Positions 1-7,290 of a stretch of DNA of 64,000 nt are shown here, one piece after another. A program made the translations under genes and the position numbers. Position 1 is the stretch's first letter; each line of letters starts with the position of its first letter. The notes beneath the pieces were generated by a model. The model was given only the letters and a program-made list of their open reading frames with translations, was not told the DNA's origin and searched no databases. Location: the NCBI RefSeq assembly GCF_017115105.1, contig NZ_JABXKH010000042.1, forward strand, positions 62,001 to 126,000, read 5' to 3'. Source of the DNA: Nostoc sp. NMS2. Lineage in GTDB: Bacteria; Cyanobacteriota; Cyanobacteriia; Cyanobacteriales; Nostocaceae.

Positions 1-151
1 GGAGTGTGATGTTACCGGCTGGTGTCGCTTGCCAGAAGGTTAAGTTTTCTTCGCTCGGTGGATTGCTGGTTACTGGGGTGAGGATAACTGTTGCTGTTTT
101 GGTTTCGCGGTCGGGGAGATTCTGTTGACAGATGAATTTAGCTCTGATCAT
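1..151 (-). CDS. Partial hypothetical protein, N-terminal 50 residues, runs off the left edge
   Basis: Reading the minus strand from an ATG at 151-149 gives 50 uninterrupted codons to the window edge. The start is preceded by AAGGA about 10 bases upstream. The peptide begins MIRAKFICQQ and ends in FWQATPAGNITL. This resembles small phage or plasmid proteins that carry a FW-ATPxG-I-L pattern; that resemblance is recalled, not computed. It is divergent from the KGK-domain gene at 249, which argues against the longer reading of that gene starting at 132. Function unknown. It probably belongs to the same integrated element as the genes to the right. Confidence 0.6.
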   Translation of the reverse strand, partial: MIRAKFICQQNLPDRETKTATVILTPVTSNPPSEENLTFWQATPAGNITL

Positions 152-248
152 TGGTTTTATTCCTTGCTGGTCTGTGGGAAAGATTAGGGAAGGCGGATCA
201 AGCTGCAAACTTTATCCGCCATGCTGTGTACCGAAAGAAAATGTCGAT

Positions 249-602
249 ATGAGTAATAAATACGAGCTTGGCTACCCTGAAGACAGGGCTGGCTTGAGCG
301 ATGAAGATGTTGTTTGTGCTTCTGGCGGACTTTGTTTTGGAACCCCCGACATGGCTAAGTTAAAAACATTAACAGAACATATTCGTTCTTGGGCACATGG
401 GACGGGCAGGTATTCTAGCGCCGAACTCAAATGGTTTACAGAAGAAGGGTTTAAGTGTGAGGTTTTGCAAGTTAAGGGCGGGGGCTGGATAAAAGGAAGA
501 TTCCGGTTTCGACTTGAGTTTGTTCCTGACGAGCCAGAAGTGACCCAACCGAAAGATCCAAATTCACCACTTGCTGATCTCCGATCGCACCTCGATGTCT
601 AG
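249..602 (+). CDS. KGK-domain protein
   Basis: The 117-residue product has the features of the cyanobacterial KGK family: a mid-protein segment GGLCFGTPDMAKL, then a C-terminal block with GGGWIKGRFRFRLEFVPDEPE, where the family shows W-KGK-R--LEF-PDE. The family has no established biochemical function. I chose the ATG at 249 because an in-frame ATG at 132 would overlap the 5' end of the divergent minus-strand gene starting at 151. Translation would begin MSNKYELGYPED. The ribosome binding site is weak (GAAAGAAA). A strong hairpin terminator follows the stop. The family call is good; role unknown. Confidence 0.75.
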   Translation: MSNKYELGYPEDRAGLSDEDVVCASGGLCFGTPDMAKLKTLTEHIRSWAHGTGRYSSAELKWFTEEGFKCEVLQVKGGGWIKGRFRFRLEFVPDEPEVTQPKDPNSPLADLRSHLDV

Positions 603-653
603 TCACAGATGCATCGCCTGCTACCAGACAAGACAGTAGGCGACATATCTATG

Positions 654-695
654 AATAAAGCCGTTCTGCCTGCGAATGGGTAGAACGGCTTTATT
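654..695. terminator. Bidirectional intrinsic terminator
   Basis: A perfect 14-bp inverted repeat (AATAAAGCCGTTCT / AGAACGGCTTTATT) with a 14-base loop lies between the convergent genes ending at 602 (+) and 691 (-). A/T-rich ends on both sides fit bidirectional termination. Confidence 0.85.
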
Positions 696-1043
696 GTGTA
701 TGAACTATATCTGCTAAGGTTTCAGGAATCTGTCTTAGTCTTTCAAGTGTATCTTGTACCTTCTGGGCTTGTGTCTGGTGGTAATAACATTGTTCTTGGT
801 GGTAAGCCAGCTGCTTTTCGTTTTCATCAATTAGCTGGCCGATGAGTTTCCCAGAAATTCCACCATCTGTCCATTCTCCTGGGGAAACGGCATCTGGTTC
901 GTTGCTATCTTTTCGACTAGTTCCGATCTCGTAGTCCCCAGGTTTTCCGCCAAAAGCCGGAATAATTCCCATGCCTCTGGGTTCACTTTTAACGTGACTA
1001 GTTTGGTTACTCCCCTTTTGTTGGGGCGTCCTCTGCTTACCAT
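691..1043 (-). pseudogene. Ribbon-helix-helix-like DNA-binding protein gene, apparently frameshifted
   Basis: Frame A starts at 1043 (MVSRGRPNKRG) and reads a basic N-terminus then VNPEAWELFRLLAENLGTTR, a typical small RHH/CopG-like regulator core, but stops after 70 residues at 831. The overlapping frame B continues at the same place with GKLIGQLIDENEKQL and a Gln-rich coiled-coil-like tail to a stop at 691. Joining frame A to frame B around 840-850 would give one protein of about 117 residues with a DNA-binding head and helical tail. Either the gene carries a one-base indel, or frame A is a complete short protein, or programmed frameshifting occurs. It is divergent from the ParM operon, so it may have been the operon regulator. 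No functional call beyond DNA binding is supported. Confidence 0.6.
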
Positions 1044-1068
1044 TGGTTATTTTTTCCATGCTCGACAC

Positions 1069-1452
1069 CCTATTATTGCATATCCATAAATACGATATTG
1101 ACTAGTATATACGAATATACTATTGTAGTAAGCATAATGTATATATGTAAATACGTTATTAAAATACCCCAAACCAGGCAGAGATAGCAGCCTGCCAGCA
1201 CTGAGCAAATACCAAAGACCTGCTGGGGGAAATACCCGATAAAGGACAACTGCATTCACCCGTAAGTCGTAGCGTCGCTGGGCTAGCAGTACTTAGCTCT
1301 CATCCATGCTGAATGTATTAATTAAAAACTGTCCTTACCCGTAAGTCGTAGCGATCGCGGGGTTAGCGGTTCCAAGTAAAAAGGCGATAGCCCATATCCC
1401 AAGAGCGATCGCCAAGTGCAAACTGAATTTGAATAGTAAGGAGATTTTAGCA
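1069..1452. promoter_or_regulatory. Divergent control region of the ParM operon, possible centromere-like site
   Basis: This 384-base gap lies between the RHH-like gene and the ParM operon. It holds an AT-rich block (about 1080-1160) with the palindrome GTATATACGAATATAC and repeated ATACG words. It also holds two copies of a direct repeat sharing ACCCGTAAGTCGTAGCG at 1258-1274 and 1337-1353, 79 bases apart, with a looser match continuing about 15 bases. ParM-type systems normally bind direct repeats upstream of their operon, so this is a sensible parC or operator candidate. That role is inferred from position only. AAGGAG at 1438-1443 is the ribosome binding site for the first gene. Confidence 0.45.
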
Positions 1453-1656
1453 ATGACAGAAGAGATCAACAAATCCTACGTCCAGCGCTACATTGCCAAA
1501 GCCAAAGACGCAGACAACGAACACCTAAAGAACGATTGTCTTTACCGTGCTGGAACGCAAATGGAAGTAATCGAGGTCAACAGCGACGGACAACTCAGCC
1601 TAGAACAACAGCAAAGGGTATTAGATGCAGCGTCTAAACTGCTAGGGGGACAGTAG
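1453..1656 (+). CDS. Small hypothetical protein, first gene of the ParM operon
   Basis: This 67-residue soluble protein starts MTEEINKSYVQRYIAKAK and ends ASKLLGGQ. The ATG at 1453 is favoured over the in-frame ATG at 1429 because AAGGAG lies nine bases upstream. The stop TAG overlaps the GTG start of the ParM-like gene by one base, so the two are translationally coupled. The sequence is predicted helical with a charged N-terminus. No family is recognised. Confidence 0.65.
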   Translation: MTEEINKSYVQRYIAKAKDADNEHLKNDCLYRAGTQMEVIEVNSDGQLSLEQQQRVLDAASKLLGGQ

Positions 1657-2696
1657 TGAACACTAACGCATACTTACAACCGCAAAACGGATTCCACAGG
1701 AGCGAAGACGCTGGCTTTCTGTGTCCGCAAGCAGGACAGACAAAAGCGCGAATTGTCTTTGACGGTGGCAATCGCTTCATAAAATGGCTAGATCAGGACA
1801 ACAAACTGCGGTGTATCCCCAGTTGTGTCAAAGAGCTTTCAGAATCCCAGTGGAAGCGATTGAAATACGATTATCAGTCAGTCTTCCTTGAGGTCGATGG
1901 CAAGCGTTTTGTAATTGGCAGACTAGCCCAAGAACTAGGTGGTGAACCAACTTTTCAAAAAGATAAGTGTGAATTAGCAGAAATATTGGTACTAGTTGCC
2001 ATCAAACCTAGTTCAGGCTTTAACCATCTTCGAGTTGAGAAGTTGTGCATAGCTTTACCCAACTCACTTAACTCTGATGACGTGAACGCGGTGCGACGGA
2101 TCGCTAACCATCCATTAACTCGTGAATTTGTCCGCAATGGACATGAAATCAGCTACACAGTGGCAGATGTAGAACCCATCGATGAGACTTACCCCGCCTT
2201 CCTTTACGCCCAAAAACAAGGCTTCTACCAATTTCCCGAAGCCAAAAACGCAGTTTGGGACATCGGTGGTGGCACTTCGATCGCAAGGCTTTACACCCCC
2301 AACGGCACGCTGATCCACGAGGCTGAAGTGATTTTACCGGGAACAAAGCAGTTAGCCCAGCAGATAGCCGCCGAACTCAAGGAAGCCTACAACCTTGACT
2401 ATTCACCAGGTCTGCCCGAAATCATGGACGCAATCGAGCGCCGGGATTACCTCTACGGCATTGACTCGCTGGACTTTTGGGAAATTTACGATCGCAGTGC
2501 CTCCCACTGGGTAGAAGCTGCCCGTTCAGAAATTCGTTCCAAGTGGGCCAGTCATACGCCCCAACTCGGACACGTTTTAGTAGTCGGTGGCAGCGCCGAA
2601 CTGGCCCGTCCAATTTGTGAAGCCACCGGCGATCGCTTTTTCATCCCAGACCAACCGCAATTCTTCAACATCATAGCGATGGCACACATGGACTAA
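1656..2696 (+). CDS. ParM/StbA-family actin-like ATPase
   Basis: The 346-residue protein has the actin-fold signature motifs in order. A phosphate-1-like loop IVFDGGNRFIKW is at residues 33-44, with DGG instead of the more common DxG. The phosphate-2 motif WDIGGGTS is at 201-208 and the adenosine motif VLVVGGSAE at 307-315. ParM-type proteins form dynamic filaments that push apart plasmid copies. The GTG start at 1656 overlaps the previous stop and follows GGGGGA. The stop overlaps the next ATG (TAATG). Position in an integrase-bearing element points to maintenance of an excised or plasmid form. Some actin-like proteins on elements have other roles, so partition is inferred. Confidence 0.8.
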   Translation: MNTNAYLQPQNGFHRSEDAGFLCPQAGQTKARIVFDGGNRFIKWLDQDNKLRCIPSCVKELSESQWKRLKYDYQSVFLEVDGKRFVIGRLAQELGGEPTFQKDKCELAEILVLVAIKPSSGFNHLRVEKLCIALPNSLNSDDVNAVRRIANHPLTREFVRNGHEISYTVADVEPIDETYPAFLYAQKQGFYQFPEAKNAVWDIGGGTSIARLYTPNGTLIHEAEVILPGTKQLAQQIAAELKEAYNLDYSPGLPEIMDAIERRDYLYGIDSLDFWEIYDRSASHWVEAARSEIRSKWASHTPQLGHVLVVGGSAELARPICEATGDRFFIPDQPQFFNIIAMAHMD

Positions 2697-2944
2697 TGAC
2701 ACAAACCCGTATCGTGCTTGAGACAAAGCACAAACCCAAAGCTGACCAGATTATGGAAGAGACAGGAATTAGCACCTTATCTCAGCTGTTCTCAATATTG
2801 TTGGTTTGTTACGGCGACCACCTAGTTAGCTCTATGAAGTCGCCAACTGTGCAGCTACCGACCGCACAGGCTAGCTCTGACTTACCGAAACTTCAGTCTA
2901 AACCAGCACAAACCAAACAATTTGCACCGCTAAGTGGGATTTAG
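2696..2944 (+). CDS. Small candidate ParR-like partner of the actin-like ATPase
   Basis: This 82-residue protein is translationally coupled to the ParM-like gene by a TAATG overlap. Residues 1-40 (TRIVLETKHKPKAD, then TGISTLSQLFSILLVCYG) look like a short beta strand followed by two helices, as in ribbon-helix-helix proteins. The C-terminal 35 residues are Pro/Gln/Ser-rich and probably disordered. In type II partition loci the gene directly after parM encodes the centromere-binding ParR, usually an RHH protein whose flexible tail contacts ParM. Size, position and layout match that pattern, but no strong sequence motif proves it. Confidence 0.5.
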   Translation: MTQTRIVLETKHKPKADQIMEETGISTLSQLFSILLVCYGDHLVSSMKSPTVQLPTAQASSDLPKLQSKPAQTKQFAPLSGI

Positions 2945-3037
2945 GAAGCGATAGCCATTCCGCACAGGTACACAATCGCCTCAATTCCACAGGGATGCAC
3001 CTACACCGCAATGTAGATTACAAAAGGATCTTACCAA

Positions 3038-3229
3038 ATGACTAACGCCAACACAAACCCCACGGCTAAGTATTATGTCTGTGAGGGCAGCGCCAACGCG
3101 GGAGTAACTAAAGTAACTCCCACGAACGATCCAGAAAAGGCACTCTCTATCGCCCAAGCCAGCACCGAAAAAGTTCACTTTGTCAGCACCGTTAACCCAT
3201 TAGCTGGTGAGGTTGACGATGAAACTTGA
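3038..3229 (+). CDS. Small hypothetical protein of the element
   Basis: A 63-residue ORF beginning MTNANTNPTAKYYVCEG, preceded by AAAGGA nine bases upstream. It overlaps the start of the next gene by 11 bases, which suggests coupled translation. The product is polar, without membrane segments, and ends acidic (GEVDDET). No family recognised. The preceding 90 bases (2945-3037) hold no clear signal other than the ribosome binding site. Confidence 0.55.
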   Translation: MTNANTNPTAKYYVCEGSANAGVTKVTPTNDPEKALSIAQASTEKVHFVSTVNPLAGEVDDET

Positions 3230-3683
3230 CCCCATAACACTGCTGCTAACAGCAGGCACGAGTATAAGTTTACTCTTCGGCGGTGGCAATGTGACTAGCA
3301 CTTTCAATTCTCTTGGAAATGCCAGAGAAATGATGCAAACAGCCACAGCCAAGAATAACGAGCTACGGGCAACCCAGCAAGCTGCAAAGAATCAAGCCGC
3401 GATCGCAGATGAACGCTACAGGAGTGGGTGTCTAATTCTGCTGTACAAAGGACAATTAGTTGCGATCGCTCAAGGTAAACCAGCCTACGACCCGACGACA
3501 AAACAACCACTTCCCAAAGGAACTGTAGTTTGCGATGGGTACGGAACCACCGCAATTTTAGAACCGCGAGATTTTGACGGTGATGGCAAGTTTCAGCCCG
3601 TCGTAGCATCGGAGGCTTTTACAGGGAACAACCAGCTAATCAAGCAATCCCTTGAAAACAACAGGAGGGCGGCGTACCAATGA
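3219..3683 (+). CDS. Hypothetical membrane-anchored protein of the element
   Basis: The 154-residue product starts MKLDPITLLLTAGTSISLLFGG, a single N-terminal hydrophobic segment that could be an anchor or uncleaved signal. A helical Ala/Gln-rich stretch (about 35-65) is followed by a compact domain containing SGCLILLYKGQLVAIAQG, KGTVVCDGYG and an acidic loop DFDGDGKFQP that could bind a divalent cation. The ATG at 3219 is preferred to an upstream in-frame GTG at 3207. The 3' end overlaps the next gene (ATGA-type overlap at 3680). Family not recognised. The topology suggests an extracytoplasmic domain, perhaps part of an envelope complex with the next two products. Confidence 0.6.
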   Translation: MKLDPITLLLTAGTSISLLFGGGNVTSTFNSLGNAREMMQTATAKNNELRATQQAAKNQAAIADERYRSGCLILLYKGQLVAIAQGKPAYDPTTKQPLPKGTVVCDGYGTTAILEPRDFDGDGKFQPVVASEAFTGNNQLIKQSLENNRRAAYQ

Positions 3684-4351
3684 CCACGTTTTTTAGACGC
3701 AAGAAAATCAAATTCAATCCTTCCAAAACTGCTCTAAAAATCGCTTGGTGGGGTGCAATTGGGCTGGGTTTATGGATTTGTTACCTGAACATTGGGCCTT
3801 ATGCCTATGTAGTCAAAGTCCTTTCCAGTCGGGTAATTGATACCACACTCATTCAAGGTTTCTACGCGATTCCTCTATTGGGCAAATTATTTCAGGCTAT
3901 CGGTTTGGTCAGCCATTGGGGAATAGGTTTGCTGATTTGGGCAGTAATTCAAGTGTGCCAAATTCTTCCCATACTCCTGAAACACAACAGGAGATACATG
4001 AAAAATGTACTGGACGAAATTACCAGTGGGGGAGTTTACCAAGTCGGGGAGAGAGACGATCCGGTAGTCAAGCAACTCAAGCGGCTGTATAACTTGCTGC
4101 CACTGCAATCAATGCGGAAAGCGAGAATCTACGCCAAGGTTTCCTATGGTGTTGATGCCGTGTTCTGTGCCATTGCTTATCCCCCAATTCCTGGGGGCGA
4201 TATCGGACAATTATTTTTTGTTCTGCTAACAGGGCAGTGGCATTTAATTGACTGGGGTGCTGTTGCACTGATGGTAACTACCATGTTTGCAATTGAAATT
4301 TTGGTGAATATAGCGCTTTGGTGGGCAGAAACCACCAAATACCTGAAGTAG
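3680..4351 (+). CDS. Multi-span membrane protein of the element
   Basis: The 223-residue protein has a basic N-terminus (FFRRKKIKF) and hydrophobic segments at about 20-38, 75-102 and 175-212, with a possible further one near 155-168. A cytoplasmic-looking charged loop runs from about 103 to 150. It overlaps the preceding gene by four bases and is followed by a hairpin and then the ATPase gene. No family recognised. Co-transcription with a membrane-anchored ATPase suggests an inner-membrane complex, for DNA translocation or another purpose. This is inference from context. Confidence 0.65.
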   Translation: MTTFFRRKKIKFNPSKTALKIAWWGAIGLGLWICYLNIGPYAYVVKVLSSRVIDTTLIQGFYAIPLLGKLFQAIGLVSHWGIGLLIWAVIQVCQILPILLKHNRRYMKNVLDEITSGGVYQVGERDDPVVKQLKRLYNLLPLQSMRKARIYAKVSYGVDAVFCAIAYPPIPGGDIGQLFFVLLTGQWHLIDWGAVALMVTTMFAIEILVNIALWWAETTKYLK

Positions 4352-4356
4352 AGGCG

Positions 4357-4385
4357 GGGAGGGTATCGCCCTCCCATTATTTTTG
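4357..4385 (+). terminator. Intra-operon hairpin with U-run, partial terminator or attenuator
   Basis: GGGAGGG (4357-4363) pairs with CCCTCCC (4369-4375) over a five-base loop and is followed by ATTATTTTT. It has the form of an intrinsic terminator but sits between two same-strand genes, only nine bases before the ATPase start. It probably lowers expression of the downstream ATPase-integrase part. Confidence 0.7.
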
Positions 4386-4393
4386 GATGTTTT

Positions 4394-5875
4394 ATGACTA
4401 ATTTCAAACCGGAAAAATCTCGCAGTCCTGAAGACTGGCAAGAATTAGCTGTTGAGCGGGTTGATTCAAAAGATAGCAACCTTGGTGTCGGAGGTGCAAT
4501 CATTGCCGGCTTGGTTCTGGGTGCGATCACGTCTCCACTGACTGGGGTGCTGGTAGGAGCGCTGATCCTATACCACTCTTTCCGCAAAACTCATTCAGTC
4601 AATTCGGCTGAGGAGGCAATCAGAGATTATGGCTGTGTCGCTGCATTTCTTGAAGGTAACGACCTTAAGGATTATGTTCAACAAGTTGGCTTACCAGAGT
4701 GTGTAAGCCAAATTAGCTGGGCCATCGACCGGGGGCATAACCCAAGTGCTGATGCCCAATCTCTGATGCCGAAGCAATCCCCGGCTGCCATCCCTGCGAC
4801 CCAAAGAGTTTCCGCACTTGTGGGAAGTGCAACCAGTGCAGTAACCCGATTGCGCGGGGTAATTACCTCCCCTGCTCCCCTGCTCCCAAAGCCCAAGGAT
4901 TTAATTGGTGCAATGAGCGATCGCATTCGCAACCACCTAATAATTGGGGCTCAAGGAAGCGGCAAGGGACTAACTATTAGCAACGCCCTGGACGCAATTA
5001 AAACTAAACATCCAGACACTACCATTTTTTACATCGACCCCAAAGGGGATGAAAAAGAAACTGGTTATTTTACTGGTAGAGTAGACATTCTCAAACGCAC
5101 CAAGGCACTAGAGCAGAGACCATCTGCGGTGGTTGAATGGTTTAAGGCAGCCATTAAAGAATTTCAAAGTACGGCTGGGCAGAAGCTACTAATTTTGGAC
5201 GAAGCAACATATTTATCTAGTTTGATGAAAAGTGCTGGTGAAGGTAGCTGGTTTAAATCAGTGATTATTAGCTTGGTTAGCGTTGGCGATTCCCAAGGTT
5301 GGAACATTTGGATTGTGGCCTTAAATCCAAATACTGATGATATTGGCGTTAGCGGTGGAGTGCGATCGCAATTCATGCCACTAACTCTAATTACTGCTGA
5401 AAGCTTAACTACCTACACCGCCTTAATTGCAACTAAATGGTTGCCAGTAGATCGGAAATTACCATCAGAAGATATTCACGATTTATGTAAAGAATCTCCT
5501 GTTAACAGATGCTACTACTACGGACAATTTAATGACTGGTTTCCACTGCCAACCCTGTCTAATTACTCTGGTTACGACCGCGACAATAGAGCGAGGCTAG
5601 AAGGATGCTTAGACATAATTGAATCTGAACCATCTGAACCAATTTCTGAACCACTGAACCAACCATCTGACAGGGGATACAGCGATTCTGGCAACGGTTC
5701 AGAACCACGGTTCACGCCGATGAACCTAACACGTTCACAGGTTTTAGCGATGATTAACCTGAACCCTGAACTGAACCAAACCGAGATTATAGAGCGGCTT
5801 TGGCAGTGCAAGAAGGGCGGTTCAGCCGCTTGGAAGGAAGCTTACGCCCAGTTCAAACAAATTTTAGAGACATGA
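4394..5875 (+). CDS. Membrane-anchored FtsK/VirD4-like P-loop ATPase
   Basis: The 493-residue protein has a hydrophobic hairpin at about 33-60, Walker A GAQGSGKG at 185-192 and Walker B LLILDEA at 265-271. Between them FYIDPKGDEKETGYF resembles the segment after Walker A in VirD4/TraD/FtsK-type DNA-pumping ATPases. A Ser/Pro/Asn-rich linker (about 410-445) leads to a C-terminal helix-turn-helix-like segment (NLNPELNQTEIIERLWQC). This layout fits a coupling or translocase ATPase at the membrane, but no relaxase or secretion channel is seen in the window. GGATG lies just upstream of the ATG. The stop overlaps the next start (ATGA). Confidence 0.7.
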   Translation: MTNFKPEKSRSPEDWQELAVERVDSKDSNLGVGGAIIAGLVLGAITSPLTGVLVGALILYHSFRKTHSVNSAEEAIRDYGCVAAFLEGNDLKDYVQQVGLPECVSQISWAIDRGHNPSADAQSLMPKQSPAAIPATQRVSALVGSATSAVTRLRGVITSPAPLLPKPKDLIGAMSDRIRNHLIIGAQGSGKGLTISNALDAIKTKHPDTTIFYIDPKGDEKETGYFTGRVDILKRTKALEQRPSAVVEWFKAAIKEFQSTAGQKLLILDEATYLSSLMKSAGEGSWFKSVIISLVSVGDSQGWNIWIVALNPNTDDIGVSGGVRSQFMPLTLITAESLTTYTALIATKWLPVDRKLPSEDIHDLCKESPVNRCYYYGQFNDWFPLPTLSNYSGYDRDNRARLEGCLDIIESEPSEPISEPLNQPSDRGYSDSGNGSEPRFTPMNLTRSQVLAMINLNPELNQTEIIERLWQCKKGGSAAWKEAYAQFKQILET

Positions 5876-6102
5876 CTAATAAAGCGTGCCCAAGATGCGA
5901 TTGCACACGACTGCAATATCAAGAAAATTATGGTTACGGGGAGTGTTTAGACTGCGGTCACACCTGGGGTTTTGATGAAGACGATCCAGATTATGACGAC
6001 ATCGAACTGTGTTCCAAGTGCCACGGCAAGGGGTTACTTGCCTTTGGCGATGTGAATTACTCCTGCACCCTGTGCGATGGGAGAGGATCGGTATGGCAGT
6101 AA
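5872..6102 (+). CDS. Small zinc protein: zinc ribbon plus DnaJ-type CxxCxGxG pair
   Basis: Using the ATG at 5872 that overlaps the ATPase stop, the product is 76 residues. An N-terminal zinc ribbon has CPRC (near residue 6) and CLDC (near 28). It is followed by an acidic linker and two DnaJ-style motifs, CSKCHGKG and CTLCDGRG, enough for a second zinc site. Such modules bind nucleic acid or unfolded protein. The longer frame starting at 5800 lies inside the ATPase gene and is less likely. The 3' end overlaps the integrase start by ten bases, so expression is coupled to both neighbours. Function unknown; the zinc-site call is firm from the cysteine pattern. Confidence 0.75.
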   Translation: MTNKACPRCDCTRLQYQENYGYGECLDCGHTWGFDEDDPDYDDIELCSKCHGKGLLAFGDVNYSCTLCDGRGSVWQ

Positions 6103-7244
6103 CCGTAGACCCTAAAACGCAAAAATTAAATATTCGTTTTAGAGTTAATGGCTATAAAAAGCAGTTCTTTTTGGCTAGTAAGCTTAACGATTTAGTCAAA
6201 AATAGAATTATTGTAGAATCTCGTTGGGAAGAAATTCAGCGAGATATCGCATTAGGGCGTTTTGATTCCACACTAAAATCATATAAATTTGGAAATTATC
6301 AAAATGCTGTAGTAGTTCCGACAGAGAAACTATCTCTAGATAAGTTGTGGGACAAGTTTTTAACTTTTCAAACTCAACATCTAGAGCGCTCAACCCTAGA
6401 AAGTGATTACAAGCAAATAACTAAAATTGTTGTGGAGTTATCAGGTCAATCGCTTGAAGATGCTCCAACAATTCGAGACTGGCTGCTAGCTAAGTACAGC
6501 TACCATACAGCACACAAAACGCTTGCGGCTTTTTCTAGGTGCTGTAAATGGGGTATTGATTCGTGTCTGGTTGATTTCAACCCTTTTGAAAAGATCCAGT
6601 TGCCAAAGCCCAAAAATCCCAGCATTGAGAATGAGGTGAAAGCCTACACGCTGGAGCAACGGGATTTAATCATCACAGCTTTTGAGTCTCACCTAAAATT
6701 TTCACACTACAGCAGCCTAATTAAATTTTTATTCTGGACTGGATGCCGCCCCGGAGAAGCCTTTTCCCTATTGTGGGGCGATGTAAGCCGCGAATGCACA
6801 CGCATCTCTATCACAAAGGCTTATGCATCTCGTGTTTGCGTTCTCAAAGGCACAAAGAATAACAGACGGCGGGTGTTCCCCTGCGGAGAAAGATCAAAAC
6901 TGCAATCCCTGCTTCTAGAGATTCAACCCGATTCCCCTGACCCAAAAGGACTGATTTTTAAAAGTAGGTCAGGGCAGAGACTGAATCTAAATATTTTGGA
7001 TAAATGCTGGAGGGCCCACGACACGAAAGGTTATCGCTATAACGGCGTAGTTTCAGAATTGGCTGATCAAGGCATAGTCCCTTATTTAAAGGCTTATAGC
7101 ACTCGGCACACCTTCGCTACCTGGGCGATCGCATCTGGGGCATCGCCGGAAAAGGTAGCCTACTGGATCGGCGATAACGTCCAAACAGTTTTGAGGTACT
7201 ACTGTCACCCAGATGTCACCAAAGCCGAGTGCCCAGATTTTTAA
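6093..7244 (+). CDS. Tyrosine recombinase / phage-type integrase
   Basis: With the ATG at 6093 (preceded by GAGAGGA) the protein is 383 residues. An N-terminal DUF3596-like arm-binding domain (about 1-70) is followed by a core-binding SAM-like domain (about 80-175) and the catalytic domain. Visible catalytic residues are Arg219 in TGCRPGEA, a lysine in KGTKNN (near 252-255), Arg338 and His339 in YSTRHTFA, and nucleophile Tyr370 in RYYCH. The usual first His of HxxR is Tyr335, and the late His/Trp position appears as Asp361, both tolerated in some family members. The gene ends the element operon 47 bases before ylqF, so the attachment site is probably at or near the ylqF 3' end. Confidence 0.88.
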   Translation: MAVTVDPKTQKLNIRFRVNGYKKQFFLASKLNDLVKNRIIVESRWEEIQRDIALGRFDSTLKSYKFGNYQNAVVVPTEKLSLDKLWDKFLTFQTQHLERSTLESDYKQITKIVVELSGQSLEDAPTIRDWLLAKYSYHTAHKTLAAFSRCCKWGIDSCLVDFNPFEKIQLPKPKNPSIENEVKAYTLEQRDLIITAFESHLKFSHYSSLIKFLFWTGCRPGEAFSLLWGDVSRECTRISITKAYASRVCVLKGTKNNRRRVFPCGERSKLQSLLLEIQPDSPDPKGLIFKSRSGQRLNLNILDKCWRAHDTKGYRYNGVVSELADQGIVPYLKAYSTRHTFATWAIASGASPEKVAYWIGDNVQTVLRYYCHPDVTKAECPDF

Positions 7245-7290
7245 ACGCTACTCACCTGCTACTCAAAAATGGCCTAAAAATGCTTGTAAT

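Larger units (their letters stand above)
1..7290. mobile_element. Right part of an integrated plasmid-like element (left end outside window)
   Basis: The segment combines a tyrosine recombinase at its edge, a ParM-type cassette, a translocase-like ATPase, small membrane proteins and a divergent DNA-binding gene. Most of the plus-strand genes overlap or abut. Genes typical of the chromosome begin at 7291. HIP1 octamers occur inside (for example near 1354, 1406 and 2630), so it is adapted to cyanobacteria. The left boundary, att repeats and any replication or relaxase gene are not visible. Confidence 0.65.

Noticed and set aside
132-248. Longer N-terminus for the KGK protein
   Set aside because: It overlaps the start of a better-supported divergent gene at 151, and the added residues do not match the family.
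5800-5871. Upstream extension of the zinc protein
   Set aside because: It lies inside the ATPase gene, and the ATG at 5872 overlapping the ATPase stop is a standard coupled start.
6009-6092. Upstream extension of the integrase
   Set aside because: It overlaps the zinc-protein gene fully and lacks a ribosome binding site; ATG 6093 has GAGAGGA.
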